A DNA stretch of 64,000 bases from the NCBI RefSeq assembly GCF_014199205.1, contig NZ_JACIJD010000002.1, forward strand, positions 124,001 through 188,000, given 5' to 3'. Under the pieces are notes generated by a model. The model did no database searches, was not told where the DNA came from, and worked only from the letters and a program-made list of their open reading frames with translations. The DNA is from Muricoccus pecuniae (GTDB lineage: Bacteria > Pseudomonadota > Alphaproteobacteria > Acetobacterales > Acetobacteraceae). Below, in pieces: positions 49,160-58,448 of this stretch. Numbering within the stretch: the first letter of the stretch is position 1; every line of letters begins with the position of its first letter. The translations under genes and the position numbers were made by a program.

Positions 49160-51121
49160 GTGCCCGCACCGGAGTTCCCCGTGCCACCCGCCGATTCCGA
49201 CAAGCCCGCCCCGCGCGGCGATTTCTCCACGCTGAAGAGCCTTGCGCCCTATCTCTGGCCGAAGGGCGAGACGGGGCTGCGGGTGCGCGTCGTCGTCGCG
49301 CTCGTGCTGCTGGTGGCGGCGAAGCTGGCCAACGTGCTCGTGCCCATCGCCTATGCCCGCGCCGTGGACGCGCTGACGCCCCATGCCGGGGCGGCGGCCG
49401 GAACGGCGGCCGCGATGCTGACCGTGCCGGTGGCGCTGGTGGTCGGCTACGGCCTGCTGCGAATCGCCTCCTCCGCCTTCGGGGAGCTGCGGGACGCGGT
49501 GTTCACCAAGGTGCAGGCCCGCGCCGCCCGGCGGATCGCGCTGCAGGTCTTCACCCACATGCACGCCCTCTCCCTCCGCTTTCACCTGGACCGGCAGACG
49601 GGCGGCCTGTCGCGCGTGATCGAGCGGGGGACGAGGGGGATCAACTTCGTCCTCGACTTCATGATCTTCAACATCATCCCGACCATCTTCGAGATCCTGA
49701 TGGTCGCGGTGATCCTCTGGCAGCTCTTCGACATCTCCTTTGCCGCCGTCACCCTCGGCACGATCGCGCTCTACGTCACCTTCACGCTGCTGTTCACGAA
49801 CTGGCGCCTCCAGTTCCGCCGCCGGATGAACGAGACGGACCAGGAGGCGAACACGCGGGCCATCGACAGCCTGCTGAACTACGAGACGGTGAAGTACTTC
49901 GGCAACGAGCGGCACGAGGAGCGGCGCTACGACGCCTCGCTCGCGCGCTACGAGAAGTCCTACATCCAGTCCGAGGTCTCGCTGAACTTCCTCAACATGG
50001 GGCAGGCCGCGATCATCGCCCTCGGGCTGACGGCGGTGATGCTCATGGCGGCCCGGGGGGTTGCGGCCGGGAGGATGAGCGTCGGCGACTTCGTGATGGT
50101 GAACACCTACCTCATCCAGCTCTACCTGCCGCTGAACTTCCTCGGCTTCGTCTACCGGGAGATGAAGCAGGGGCTGGTGGACATGGAGGCCATGTTCACC
50201 CTCATGCGCGAGAGCCGCGAGGTGGCCGACAGGCCGGGCGCCCCCGCCCTGCCGGCCGGCCCCGGCGCGGTCCGCTTCGAGGATGTCCGCTTCGGCTACC
50301 GTCGCGACCGCGAGATCCTGCACGGGGTGAGCTTCAGCGTGCCGCCCGGCAAGATGCTGGCCATCGTCGGCCCGACCGGCGCGGGCAAGTCCACCATCTC
50401 CCGCCTGATGTTCCGCTTCTACGACGTGTGGGACGGCCGCGTGACGATCGACGGCGCCGACATCCGCGACGTGGCGCAGGAGAGCGTGCGCGCCGCCATC
50501 GGCGTGGTGCCGCAGGACACCGTGCTGTTCAACGACACCATCGCCTACAACATCGCCTATGGCCGCCCCGACGCCTCTGAGGAGGAGGTCGTGCAGGCGG
50601 CGAAGCTTGCCCAGGTGCACGACTTCGTCATGCGCCTGCCGGACGGCTACAACACGCGCGTCGGCGAGCGCGGGTTGAAGCTCTCGGGCGGCGAGAAGCA
50701 GCGCGTGGCCATCGCGCGCACCATCCTGAAGGACCCCCGCATCCTCATCCTGGACGAGGCGACGAGCGCGCTCGACACCCGCACGGAGCAGGAGATCCAG
50801 TCCGCGCTGCGCGGCGTGGCGCGGGGACGGACGACGCTGGTGATCGCCCACCGCCTCTCCACCGTGGTGGAGGCGGACGAGATCATCGTGCTCTCCGAGG
50901 GGCACATCGCCGAGCGCGGCACCCATGCCGAGCTGGTGGCGGCCGAGGGCATCTATGCCGGCATGTGGCGCCGGCAGGCCCAGGCCGTGGCGCTCGCCGA
51001 GGCCGCCGCCGCGGCGCGGGACACAGCCTCCCCGGCGCGGGACACCGCGCCTCCACCGCCCGTGGCGGAGGGGCTGGACAGCTCTTCCACCATGGGGTCT
51101 TCCGCTCCGGCCAACGCCTGA
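49160..51121 (+). CDS. Atm1-type ABC exporter (heavy-metal/glutathione-conjugate transporter)
   Basis: A 653-residue half-transporter with membrane domain (five to six spans, residues 35-330) and ATPase. Walker A is GPTGAGKST, the signature LSGGEKQRVAIARTI, Walker B ILILDEATSALD. The membrane part has the Atm1 phrases RGTRGINFVLDFMIFNIIPTIFEI and NYETVKYFGNERHEE, described in parts. Atm1-type exporters move glutathione derivatives and help Fe-S or metal homeostasis. The GTG start at 49160 is chosen; a second GTG lies at 49181. The C-terminal ~60 residues are Ala/Pro-rich with a repeated (S/A)ARDTA phrase. The next small gene follows by 38 bases. Confidence 0.93.
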   Translation: MPAPEFPVPPADSDKPAPRGDFSTLKSLAPYLWPKGETGLRVRVVVALVLLVAAKLANVLVPIAYARAVDALTPHAGAAAGTAAAMLTVPVALVVGYGLLRIASSAFGELRDAVFTKVQARAARRIALQVFTHMHALSLRFHLDRQTGGLSRVIERGTRGINFVLDFMIFNIIPTIFEILMVAVILWQLFDISFAAVTLGTIALYVTFTLLFTNWRLQFRRRMNETDQEANTRAIDSLLNYETVKYFGNERHEERRYDASLARYEKSYIQSEVSLNFLNMGQAAIIALGLTAVMLMAARGVAAGRMSVGDFVMVNTYLIQLYLPLNFLGFVYREMKQGLVDMEAMFTLMRESREVADRPGAPALPAGPGAVRFEDVRFGYRRDREILHGVSFSVPPGKMLAIVGPTGAGKSTISRLMFRFYDVWDGRVTIDGADIRDVAQESVRAAIGVVPQDTVLFNDTIAYNIAYGRPDASEEEVVQAAKLAQVHDFVMRLPDGYNTRVGERGLKLSGGEKQRVAIARTILKDPRILILDEATSALDTRTEQEIQSALRGVARGRTTLVIAHRLSTVVEADEIIVLSEGHIAERGTHAELVAAEGIYAGMWRRQAQAVALAEAAAAARDTASPARDTAPPPPVAEGLDSSSTMGSSAPANA

Positions 51122-51159
51122 CCATCTGGGCGCAACATTTGACATAGGAGGCCCCGGGA

Positions 51160-51426
51160 ATGGCCCTGGACCCGCAAGGCGACGCGCCCGAGGATCTGAG
51201 CCACGCCGGCTCGGTGACCGACAAGGCGATCGAGTACATGATGGAGCAGGGCATCGCCCCGATCTCCATCGCCTCCGCCCTCCTGGGCGGGGCGCTCGGG
51301 CTGATGGCCCGCGAGATGGAGGACAAGGCGATCGCCAACGTCCTCCGCAGCGCGCTGAGGTCCGTGGAGAACGGGGAGCTGCAGGAGATGCGGCGGCAGG
51401 GCGCGGAGCCGCCCGCGGCGTCCTGA
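51160..51426 (+). CDS. Small hypothetical protein downstream of the Atm1-type gene
   Basis: An 88-residue protein, MALDPQGDAPEDLSHAGSVT..., mostly helical, with one moderately hydrophobic segment (ISIASALLGGALGLMARE) that could be membrane-active or a coiled helix core. No family is recognised. ATAGGAGG lies just upstream of the ATG, a strong ribosome site, so translation is likely. It follows the exporter gene by 38 bases, suggesting one operon. Confidence 0.65.
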   Translation: MALDPQGDAPEDLSHAGSVTDKAIEYMMEQGIAPISIASALLGGALGLMAREMEDKAIANVLRSALRSVENGELQEMRRQGAEPPAAS

Positions 51427-51450
51427 TCCGCCCCCGGCCCGGAGTTCAGC

Positions 51451-51479
51451 TTGACTCCGGGCGGCGCTGAGGCCATACG
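51451..51479 (+). promoter_or_regulatory. Candidate rpmB promoter
   Basis: TTGACT (51451-51456), five of six matches to the -35 consensus, is followed after 17 bases by CATACG (51474-51479). The rpmB start is 80 bases downstream. The -10 matches only three bases, but position and -35 are good for a ribosomal-protein gene. Confidence 0.45.
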
Positions 51480-51559
51480 CCGCCCTTCCTATCAGACCAC
51501 CACCCGTGCCCCGTGCGGTCCAGCATGGCCGCACGGCCGAACACCCAGGGGTTTCCACC

Positions 51560-51856
51560 ATGTCCCGCCGCTGCGGCATCACCGGCAAGGGCGTCCTGAC
51601 GGGCAACAACGTCAGCCACGCCAACAACAAGACCCGCCGGCGCTTCCTGCCGAACCTCCAGCAGACCTCCTTCTTCTCGGACGTGCTGGGCACCTCGATC
51701 CAGCTCCGCCTCTCCACCCGCGGCATCCGCACCGTGGAGCACAATGGCGGGCTCGATGCCTTCCTCCTCGGCACGCCCGACCGCGCCCTGCCCGTCGAGG
51801 CGAAGGTGCTGAAGCGCCGCATCGAGAAGGCGCAGGCGAAGAAGGCCGCCGCCTGA
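51560..51856 (+). CDS. rpmB: 50S ribosomal protein L28
   Basis: A 98-residue L28. It begins [20 protein letters not shown] and has [13 protein letters not shown] and [24 protein letters not shown]; the alphaproteobacterial form carries the longer C-terminal helix ([20 protein letters not shown]). It sits on the large subunit near the E site. The open frame starts 18 codons earlier, but MSRRC is the universal start. A clear hairpin terminator lies 27 bases beyond the stop. Confidence 0.97.
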   Translation: MSRRCGITGKGVLTGNNVSHANNKTRRRFLPNLQQTSFFSDVLGTSIQLRLSTRGIRTVEHNGGLDAFLLGTPDRALPVEAKVLKRRIEKAQAKKAAA

Positions 51857-51882
51857 CATCAGCCGCCCCGTCGGCTTCGACC

Positions 51883-51918
51883 ACGGCGCGAGGAGCAGTC
51901 CTCGCGCCGTTGTTATGT
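51883..51918 (+). terminator. Rho-independent terminator of rpmB
   Basis: ACGGCGCGAGGA (51883-51894) pairs perfectly with TCCTCGCGCCGT (51899-51910) over twelve bases around the loop GCAG. The T-rich run TGTTATGTTT follows directly. It is the best intrinsic terminator in the window. Confidence 0.85.
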
Positions 51919-51970
51919 TTGGGGTGGCGTTGTTCATCTTCTGGCAGCCCTGTCCTGGCAGGTTGCCGCC

Positions 51971-52741
51971 ATGGAGATCGCCGTCCCCACCTTCGTGATC
52001 GCTGCCCTGCTCGCCCTCCTCTCCGCTCTGGCGGCGAGAAAGCTGCTGGAGCGGGCCCGTGACGCCGAGGCCCGCGCCGCCCAGGCCGAGCTGCGCCTGG
52101 ACGGGCAGGCCAGGCTTCTCGGCCTCGTCGCACGCGAGCTGGAGGCCCCCGGCCTCTCCCTGCTCGGCATGGCCGCCCGCCTTCCCACCGAGATCGCGCC
52201 CTCCATCGAGTCGGAGGGGCGCCGCCTCCTCTCCCTCTCGGACGAGGTCGCGGACCACACGGTTTCCCAGTCCGGCCAGCGGAGCCTGAAGGAGAACCGC
52301 ATCCCCCTCGGTCCGCTCCTGCAGGAGGCGGTGGAGGCGGTCGCCCTGCCCATGGGCAGGGAGGCCCGCCACTGGCACATCTCGCCCGAGGCGGAGGGCC
52401 TTACCCTGATCGGGGACCGGCGGGCGCTCAGCCGCGTCCTGACCCACTCCCTTGCCCGCGCCGCGCGGGAGACCCGGGCGGGGGACCGGATCGCGCTGCG
52501 TGTGGTCCGCGCCGCCGAGACCCTGGCGCTGGTGATCGAGGACGAGGGCGCGGGCCTGCCGCGCGGCGACCTTGCAGGCGGGGAAGGGACGCGCGGCCTC
52601 ACCCTCGGCCTCTCCGCCGCGCGGGAGCTGATGCGCGCCCATGGCGGCGAACTGACGCTGGAGGTGGCCGCCGGGATCGGGGCGCGCGCCTGGCTCACCC
52701 TCCCGCGGGCACGGGTGATGGAGGATCAGCCCGCGCTCTGA
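51971..52741 (+). CDS. Histidine-kinase-like membrane protein without the phosphoacceptor His
   Basis: A 256-residue protein: one N-terminal membrane segment (residues ~5-22), a coiled helix, a DHp-like segment and an ATPase-like domain. Where kinases have SHELRTP the sequence reads VARELEAP, with Arg55 in place of His. The N-box, normally ending N-A, is VLTHSLARAARET. The G1 box DEGAGL and the G2 box TRGLTLGLSAARELMRAHGG are intact. It may bind ATP but should not autophosphorylate at the usual place. No response regulator adjoins it. It follows the rpmB terminator and overlaps the esterase gene by 16 bases, convergently. Confidence 0.75.
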   Translation: MEIAVPTFVIAALLALLSALAARKLLERARDAEARAAQAELRLDGQARLLGLVARELEAPGLSLLGMAARLPTEIAPSIESEGRRLLSLSDEVADHTVSQSGQRSLKENRIPLGPLLQEAVEAVALPMGREARHWHISPEAEGLTLIGDRRALSRVLTHSLARAARETRAGDRIALRVVRAAETLALVIEDEGAGLPRGDLAGGEGTRGLTLGLSAARELMRAHGGELTLEVAAGIGARAWLTLPRARVMEDQPAL

Positions 52742-53694
52742 TCCGCCCAGGCCAGCACCATCAGCAGGCTGCGCTGGAAGAACATCCCGTTGTCGTCCGA
52801 GATGACGGCCACGAGGTCGCGCCCGTTGTGGCGGAAGGCGCTGATCCCCTCCCAGTTGTCGCTCGGCAGGGGCGGCTCCAGGAGGGCGACCACCGAGCCC
52901 TCGGCATGCTCCGGCGCTGCCGGGATCGGCGGCAGCCGGAGGATGCGGGCGGAGAAGCCGTCGAGGGGGGAGAAGTGCCGCTCCAGCACCAGGGCGCCGC
53001 CGTCCGGAAGGGGGCAGAGGTCGCTCGGGTTGTGGCCGGGCTGGGGACGGTAGGCGAAGTCATGCCACCGGCCGGGGGCGCCCACCCATCCCTGCCGCAT
53101 GGAGGGGGCGCCGGGCGGCCGCTGGTCCTCGGTGATGATGAGCCAGCGACCGTCCGGCAGCACGCCCATGGCCTCCAGCGAGCCGTTACCCGGCGCGAGG
53201 GCGAGCCCGGCCGGGGCGGCCACGGCTTCCGCCCGCCCGTCCAGCCGCCTGTAGCGCCAGATCCGGTGCAGCCGCTCGAAGCCCACCAGCCAGGAGCCGT
53301 CGGGCAGGGCCGCCAGGGACTCCGCATCGCCCAGGAAGCCCCGGGGCAGGGGCGTGCCGACGAGGTCCCGCAATGGCCCACTGCGCGGCGCCTCCAGGTC
53401 GAGAGGGGCGCCTTCGGGCGAGAGCACCAACCGCGCCTGGACCCAGCTTCCCCGGTCGGCGACGGCGGTGAGAGTGAGGTCCGGCCCCACATGCAGGCCG
53501 GAGAGCCCGTCCACCCCCAGGCGGCGGGTATCGATGGCGAGCACGCCCAGGGGCCGCAGCGCGAGCTCCGCGCCTACGACCGGAAGGGGCTCGGCAAGGC
53601 CGACCGGCCCCGGATGGCGGCAGGCCGAGGCGCCGAGCAGGGCCGCCATGGCCGCACGCCGGCCGAGGGAGCGGCGGCGCAGGCCGCCCGTCAT
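52726..53694 (-). CDS. Phytase-like esterase (exported)
   Basis: A 322-residue exported protein with the 'esterase-like activity of phytase' domain. The N-terminus MTGGLRRRSLGRRAAMAALLGASAC has an RR-type signal, with a Cys that could be lipidated though the lipobox is weak. The mature domain is a beta-propeller: GVDGLSGLHVGPDLTLTAVADRG, FLGDAESLAALPDGSWLVGFERLHRIWRY, NGSLEAMGVLPDGRWLIITED and NWEGISAFRHNGRDLVAVISDDN are the repeated metal-binding-type strands. It is likely periplasmic and may hydrolyse phosphate or ester bonds. Confidence 0.83.
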   Translation of the reverse strand: MTGGLRRRSLGRRAAMAALLGASACRHPGPVGLAEPLPVVGAELALRPLGVLAIDTRRLGVDGLSGLHVGPDLTLTAVADRGSWVQARLVLSPEGAPLDLEAPRSGPLRDLVGTPLPRGFLGDAESLAALPDGSWLVGFERLHRIWRYRRLDGRAEAVAAPAGLALAPGNGSLEAMGVLPDGRWLIITEDQRPPGAPSMRQGWVGAPGRWHDFAYRPQPGHNPSDLCPLPDGGALVLERHFSPLDGFSARILRLPPIPAAPEHAEGSVVALLEPPLPSDNWEGISAFRHNGRDLVAVISDDNGMFFQRSLLMVLAWADQSAG

Positions 53695-53725
53695 GTCCCG
53701 GAGGGAAAAGGTGGAGCCGCCCGGC

Positions 53726-55603
53726 TCACACCATCACCGGCGCCCGCTCCGCGGCCGCGCGCTGCCAAGCAGTGGCGGCATCCTCGTCGAACAGTTCGGC
53801 GAGCTTCTTCATCATCGTGCCGCCCAGCTCCTCCGCGTCCACGATGGTGACGGCGCGGCGGTAGTAGCGGGTGACATCGTGGCCGATGCCGATGGCGATC
53901 AGCTCCACGATGTCGCGGCCCTCGATGTCGCCGATCACCTTGCGGAGGTGGCGCTCGAGGTAGTTGCCGGGGTTCACCGAGAGCGTGCTGTCATCGACCG
54001 GCGCGCCGTCCGAGATCACCATCAGGATGCGCCGCTTCTCCGGGCGGGAGAGAAGGCGCTTGTAGGCCCATTCCAGGGCCTCGCCGTCGATGTTCTCCTT
54101 CAGCAGCCCCTCGCGCAGCATGAGGCCGAGATTCTTGCGCGCGCGGCGCCAGGGCGCGTCGGCGGACTTGTAGACGACGTGGCGGAGGTCGTTCAGCCGG
54201 CCGGGGTTGCGCGGCTTGCCGTCCTGCACCCAGCGCTCGCGCGACTGGCCGCCCTTCCAGGCGCGGGTGGTGAAGCCCAGGATCTCCACCTTCACCGCGC
54301 AGCGCTCGAGCGTGCGGGCGAGGATGTCGCAGCACATGGCGGCCACCGTGATCGGCCGCCCGCGCATGGAACCGGAATTGTCGATCAACAGGGTGACGAC
54401 CGTGTCGCGGAAATCGGCCTCGCGCTCGCGCTTGTAGGTCAGCGAGTGGGTGGGGGAGGCGACGATGCGGGCGAGGCGCGCGACGTCGAGCAGCCCCTCC
54501 TCCAGGTCGAACTCCCAGGCGCGCTGCTGCTGGGCGAGCAGGCGGCGCTGGAGGCGGTTGGCGAGCTTGGAGACGACGCCCTGGAGATGGGAGAGCTGCT
54601 GGTCGAGTTGCTGGCGGAGGCGTGACAGCTCCTCCGGGTCGCAGAGGTCGTCGGCCGAGACCTCCTCGTCGAACTGGCGGATATAGGCGCGGTAGGCGGA
54701 GGCGTCGTCCGTGACGGGCACCTCCTTCCTCTGCTGCGGGCCGCCGGGGCGGTCCTCGCCCTCGGCCGCGGCGCCGTCGTCCTCTTCCTGCTCGCCGGCC
54801 TCGTCCTCGCCCGCCTGGCCCTCGGTCTGCTCGGGCTGGGCGCCCATCAGGCTCTCGGATTCCTGGGGCTTGCTCTCGCCCTCGCCCTGGTTGTCCTGGG
54901 CGCCCGACGTCTCGCTGCCCTCGTCCTCCTGGTCCTGGGACTCCTCGGATTCGGCCTCCACCTCCGCCTCGGCGAGGTCGAGGGCGGCCAGCAGCTTGCG
55001 GGCGGAGCGGCCGAAGGCGTCCTGGTCCTCGGCGTTGGTGGCCATCTCGGCCAGGGCGTTGTCGGCGCGGGGGCCGAGCGTGTCGCGCCAGAGATCGAGC
55101 ACGCGGCGCGCGGCCTCGGGGGCGGGCTCGCCGGTCAGTCTCTCGCGGGCCAGTAGGGACAGCGCGGCCGTCATCGGCAGCTGGTCCTTGCGGGTCATGC
55201 GGTCATAGCCTTCCGCCTCGGCCTGCTCGCTGTGCCGGGCGCGGAGATTGGCGGCGACGCCGGACATGTGGCGGCCGCCCACGGCCTCCACCCGGGCCTG
55301 CTCCAGCGCGTCGAACACCTCCCGCGCCTCGCGGCGGCCGGGGGTGCGGGCGGCGTGGGTGGCCTCGTCGTGGTGGCGGAGCTTGAGGGCGACGGAGTCC
55401 GCCGCGCCGCGCAGCTTGGCCATCTCGGCCGGCGGCAGGGCGCGGGTGGGGAGCGGCAGTCGGGCGCGCTTGCCGGCCAGGCCCGAGGGGCCGGGCTGGA
55501 AGGCGACTTGCACGTCGGTGGAGCGCGCGATGGCGCGCAGCGTGCCGGCAGTGGCGCGCTTGAACTCCTCCTGCCGGGTGGTGTCCTTGTTGCTGCCGCT
55601 CAT
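53726..55603 (-). CDS. cobT: Aerobic cobaltochelatase subunit CobT
   Basis: A 625-residue CobT, the von Willebrand-domain subunit of the ATP-dependent cobaltochelatase (CobNST) in aerobic cobalamin synthesis. The middle (residues ~205-290) is a long Glu/Asp/Gln-rich acidic linker, usual for CobT. The C-terminal VWA domain has the metal motif [11 protein letters not shown], then [15 protein letters not shown] and [15 protein letters not shown]. With CobS it forms the AAA+/VWA motor that loads cobalt with CobN. cobS is just upstream on the same strand, 71 bases away. No cobN is present here. Confidence 0.95.
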   Translation of the reverse strand: MSGSNKDTTRQEEFKRATAGTLRAIARSTDVQVAFQPGPSGLAGKRARLPLPTRALPPAEMAKLRGAADSVALKLRHHDEATHAARTPGRREAREVFDALEQARVEAVGGRHMSGVAANLRARHSEQAEAEGYDRMTRKDQLPMTAALSLLARERLTGEPAPEAARRVLDLWRDTLGPRADNALAEMATNAEDQDAFGRSARKLLAALDLAEAEVEAESEESQDQEDEGSETSGAQDNQGEGESKPQESESLMGAQPEQTEGQAGEDEAGEQEEDDGAAAEGEDRPGGPQQRKEVPVTDDASAYRAYIRQFDEEVSADDLCDPEELSRLRQQLDQQLSHLQGVVSKLANRLQRRLLAQQQRAWEFDLEEGLLDVARLARIVASPTHSLTYKREREADFRDTVVTLLIDNSGSMRGRPITVAAMCCDILARTLERCAVKVEILGFTTRAWKGGQSRERWVQDGKPRNPGRLNDLRHVVYKSADAPWRRARKNLGLMLREGLLKENIDGEALEWAYKRLLSRPEKRRILMVISDGAPVDDSTLSVNPGNYLERHLRKVIGDIEGRDIVELIAIGIGHDVTRYYRRAVTIVDAEELGGTMMKKLAELFDEDAATAWQRAAAERAPVMV

Positions 55604-55674
55604 GCCCCGCCCCTTCTCGCCACGCCGCTATGCTCCGCCGCCATGCCCCGCCGGGGAGGGCGGGGCAGAGGGGA

Positions 55675-56673
55675 TCAACGCTTCACGTAGAGACCCGTCG
55701 GGATCTCCTCGTTGAAGCAGCGCTGGTAGTACTCGGCGACCGTGGAGCGCTCGGCCTCGTCGCACTTGTTGAGGAAGGTCAGGCGGAAGGCGAAGCCGAC
55801 ATCGCCGAAGATCTTCGCGTTCTCGGCCCAGGTGATGACCGTGCGCGGGGACATGACGGTGGAGATGTCGCCGGCGATGAAGCCCGCGCGGGTGAGGTCG
55901 GCCAGCGCGACCATCGCCTCGACCTGCTTGCGGCCCTTCGTGTCGTTCTCCGGCACGCCCAGCTTGGCCATGACGATCCCGCTCTCCTGCGCGTGGGGCA
56001 GGTAGTTGAGCGTCGCCACGATGTTCCAGCGGTCCATCTGGCCCTGATTGATCTGCTGGGTGCCGTGATAGAGGCCGGTCGTGTCGCCCAGGCCCACGGT
56101 GTTGGCCGTGGCGAAGAGGCGGAAGGCGGGGTGCGGGCGGATCACGCGGTTCTGGTCGAGCAGCGTCAGCTTGCCCTCGACCTCCAGCACGCGCTGGATC
56201 ACGAACATCACGTCCGGGCGGCCGGCGTCGTACTCGTCGAAGACCATGGCGCAGGGGTGCTGCAGGGCCCAGGGAAGGATGCCTTCCTTGAACTCCGTCA
56301 CCTGCTTGCCGTCCTTCAGCACGATCGCGTCTTTGCCGACGAGGTCGATGCGGGAGATGTGGCTGTCCAGGTTCACGCGGAGGCAGGGCCAGTTCAGCCG
56401 CGCCGCCACCTGCTCGATATGGGTGGACTTGCCCGTGCCGTGGTAGCCCTGGACCATCACGCGGCGGTTGAAGGCGAAGCCGGCGAGGATGGCGAGCGTC
56501 GTGTCGCGGTCGAACTTGTAGGTGGAGTCGATCTCCGGCACGTGCTCCGAGCGGGCGGAGAAGCCGGGCACCACGAGGTCGCTCTCGATGCCGAACACGT
56601 CGCGCACCGAGACCTGCACGTCGGGCATGTCGATCGAGGGGCGGGTCTCGGCGAGGCTGGCGACCTTGTTCAT
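55675..56673 (-). CDS. cobS: Aerobic cobaltochelatase subunit CobS
   Basis: A 332-residue AAA+ ATPase. Walker A is GYHGTGKST near residue 119, Walker B is [14 protein letters not shown], and sensor-type residues lie in [33 protein letters not shown]. CobS drives cobalt insertion into hydrogenobyrinic acid diamide with CobT and CobN. It starts [20 protein letters not shown] and is of full length. The J-domain gene lies 50 bases upstream; bolA is divergent beyond it. The bolA / dnaJ-like / cobS / cobT order is a frequent alphaproteobacterial arrangement. Confidence 0.96.
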   Translation of the reverse strand: MNKVASLAETRPSIDMPDVQVSVRDVFGIESDLVVPGFSARSEHVPEIDSTYKFDRDTTLAILAGFAFNRRVMVQGYHGTGKSTHIEQVAARLNWPCLRVNLDSHISRIDLVGKDAIVLKDGKQVTEFKEGILPWALQHPCAMVFDEYDAGRPDVMFVIQRVLEVEGKLTLLDQNRVIRPHPAFRLFATANTVGLGDTTGLYHGTQQINQGQMDRWNIVATLNYLPHAQESGIVMAKLGVPENDTKGRKQVEAMVALADLTRAGFIAGDISTVMSPRTVITWAENAKIFGDVGFAFRLTFLNKCDEAERSTVAEYYQRCFNEEIPTGLYVKR

Positions 56674-56723
56674 GGGCGAATCCGGTTCCGTGGAAGAGGG
56701 GGCGGGCGGCGGGACTCTCTCGG

Positions 56724-57314
56724 TCAGGCCGCCTGGCTCGGCTGCGGGGCAAGCGTCGCAAGGCGCTTGCGGATAAGGCTGTAGGCGCGGTTGATATCCT
56801 TCAACCGCTCCTCTGAGGATTTGTCCCCGCCATTCGCATCGGGATGGTAGCGCTTGGCGAGGTCCTTGTAGCGGGCACGCAGCCCGTCCTCGTCGATCGG
56901 CCAGCCGAGACCCAGGACATCGAGGGCGGCGCGCAGCTCGGGCGGCGCCTCCTTCGCGGTCTTCTTCGGCGTCGGCTTGGTGTCGGCGAAGAGGCCGAGC
57001 GGGTCCCGCAGGCCTTCAGGCCCGATATGGGCCTGCCCGCCCAGCCGGCCAAGGGGCCAGGTGGGGCGCTGCCAGCCGGAATCCTCGCGCAGGTTCTGCT
57101 CGATCTCGTCCGGGCTCATGCCCCGGTAGAAATCCCAGGCCTGGTTGTAGGCCCGGACGTGCTCCAGGCAGAAATGATAGTAGTCCCTCAGGCGCGAGCG
57201 GTCGCGCGGCGCGCGGAACTCGCCGGGCGCTTCGCAGCCGGGAGCGTCGCAGGCTCGCATGGAGCTGCCGGGGGGGACGGTGGATCGGAGTGGCGTGTTG
57301 GCGCGTCGGGCCAT
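56724..57314 (-). CDS. J-domain (DnaJ-like) protein
   Basis: A 196-residue protein with a C-terminal J domain: [48 protein letters not shown], given in segments, with the essential HPD in [10 protein letters not shown]. The N-terminal part has three Cys ([13 protein letters not shown]) and [20 protein letters not shown], a conserved feature of this family. It should stimulate a DnaK-type ATPase. Location next to cobS/cobT is conserved but a role in cobalamin synthesis is not shown. Confidence 0.9.
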   Translation of the reverse strand: MARRANTPLRSTVPPGSSMRACDAPGCEAPGEFRAPRDRSRLRDYYHFCLEHVRAYNQAWDFYRGMSPDEIEQNLREDSGWQRPTWPLGRLGGQAHIGPEGLRDPLGLFADTKPTPKKTAKEAPPELRAALDVLGLGWPIDEDGLRARYKDLAKRYHPDANGGDKSSEERLKDINRAYSLIRKRLATLAPQPSQAA

Positions 57315-57404
57315 GATGGGGACCTTATGAGCGCAGGCGACGGCGCGGGCAAGGCACGAAACAGCCCTTCACACCCGCCTGCAAGGCATGGAAAAGCCTC
57401 TTGA

Positions 57405-57692
57405 ATGAGCGGATCAGACAATGGTGATCGGGCAGCGCGCCTCCGCGCCGCCCTCCTCGATGCCTTCCCCGGCGCGGAGGTGGTGGTGCGGGACGACAGC
57501 GCCCTCCATGCCGGCCATGCCGGCGCGCGGCCGGGCGGGCAGACGCATTATGCCGTGCGGGTGGTGGCGCCGGGCTTCGCGGGGATGAGCCGCGTCGCCC
57601 GGTCCCGCGCCGTCCATGCCGCGCTCGCCCAGGAGTTCAGCGGCGGCCTGCACGCCCTGGCGCTGGAGCTGCGCGCGCCCGGCGAGGGCTGA
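57405..57692 (+). CDS. bolA: BolA family protein
   Basis: A 95-residue BolA-fold protein. The family core is RLRAALLDAFPGAEVVVRDDSALHAGHAGARPGGQTHYAVRVVAPGFAGMSRVARSRAVHAAL, with the metal/Fe-S-ligand His in HAGHAG and the late His in AVHAAL (described, not quoted in full). BolA proteins pair with monothiol glutaredoxins for Fe-S handling and affect cell shape under stress. It is divergent from the J-domain gene by 90 bases, so a shared regulatory region is likely. Confidence 0.9.
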   Translation: MSGSDNGDRAARLRAALLDAFPGAEVVVRDDSALHAGHAGARPGGQTHYAVRVVAPGFAGMSRVARSRAVHAALAQEFSGGLHALALELRAPGEG

Positions 57693-57755
57693 GGCGGGGC
57701 GGTCCGGCGCGGAACGCACCGCCGGGCAGACCCGTCCAGATCCTCGAAGGATCAC

Positions 57756-58310
57756 TCAGCCCGGCTCGGCCTTGCCCCAGCGCTCGGTCACGATCGGGCT
57801 GTCGGGCGCGTAGGCGAGGCAGCTCCCGACCATGCGGTTCCGCGCGGCCTCGGCAGCGGCGGGGCTGTCCGCCTCCCGCTTCCGCCGCACGGGATAGACC
57901 GTCTGGAAGGCGACGGTGGCCATCTGGGCCAGCATCTCCCGGAGATGGGTGCAGCCATGGACCCCGCCCACCCGCTCCTTCACCGCCCGGGTGAAGCCGG
58001 GGCCGATCCGCACGCCGGCCAGGGCCGCGAAGTTCGGCGCGGCGCCGGGGCAGATGGAGTAGGGGGAGAAGTCGGTCACCGCCTCGCAGGCGAGGATGGT
58101 GAGGTCGTCGTCCACCGTCAGGCGCAGCCACATGCCGTGCAGCGCCTCGCCGGGCTGGATGGTGCCGCGGTCGAGGTTGCCGAAGAGGTAGGTCTTCGTG
58201 TCCTCCAGATGCCCCTCGATGTCGAAGAGGCCGTCCGCCCGGCGATAGCCGTGCATGGTGATGGCGCGGCGGTGGAGCGGTTCCCGCTCGGCGGGGGCTG
58301 AAAGAGGCAT
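57756..58310 (-). CDS. DUF2889 family protein
   Basis: A 184-residue soluble protein beginning MPLSAPAEREPLHRRAITMH. The family phrase LHRRAITMHGYRRADGLFDIEGHLEDTK is typical of DUF2889; VGGVHGCTHLREMLAQM supplies a conserved Cys/His pair later. Function is unknown, though members occur near aromatic-degradation and acetyl-CoA-related genes. The frame opens 18 codons earlier but MPLSAP at 58310 has GAG-type ribosome site nearby. It is divergent from the Bug protein gene. Confidence 0.85.
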   Translation of the reverse strand: MPLSAPAEREPLHRRAITMHGYRRADGLFDIEGHLEDTKTYLFGNLDRGTIQPGEALHGMWLRLTVDDDLTILACEAVTDFSPYSICPGAAPNFAALAGVRIGPGFTRAVKERVGGVHGCTHLREMLAQMATVAFQTVYPVRRKREADSPAAAEAARNRMVGSCLAYAPDSPIVTERWGKAEPG

Positions 58311-58448
58311 GATGCACCGCAAGATAGGTGGGGGCGGCGGGCGCGGCCAGGGGTGGGCGCGCATCCAGCCCCTCTCCCTTCCGCCGGGGATGCCGCGCTA
58401 GAAGGCATGGCGCGCAAGGCGCCAGCGTCCTCGGGAGGGTCTATCACC

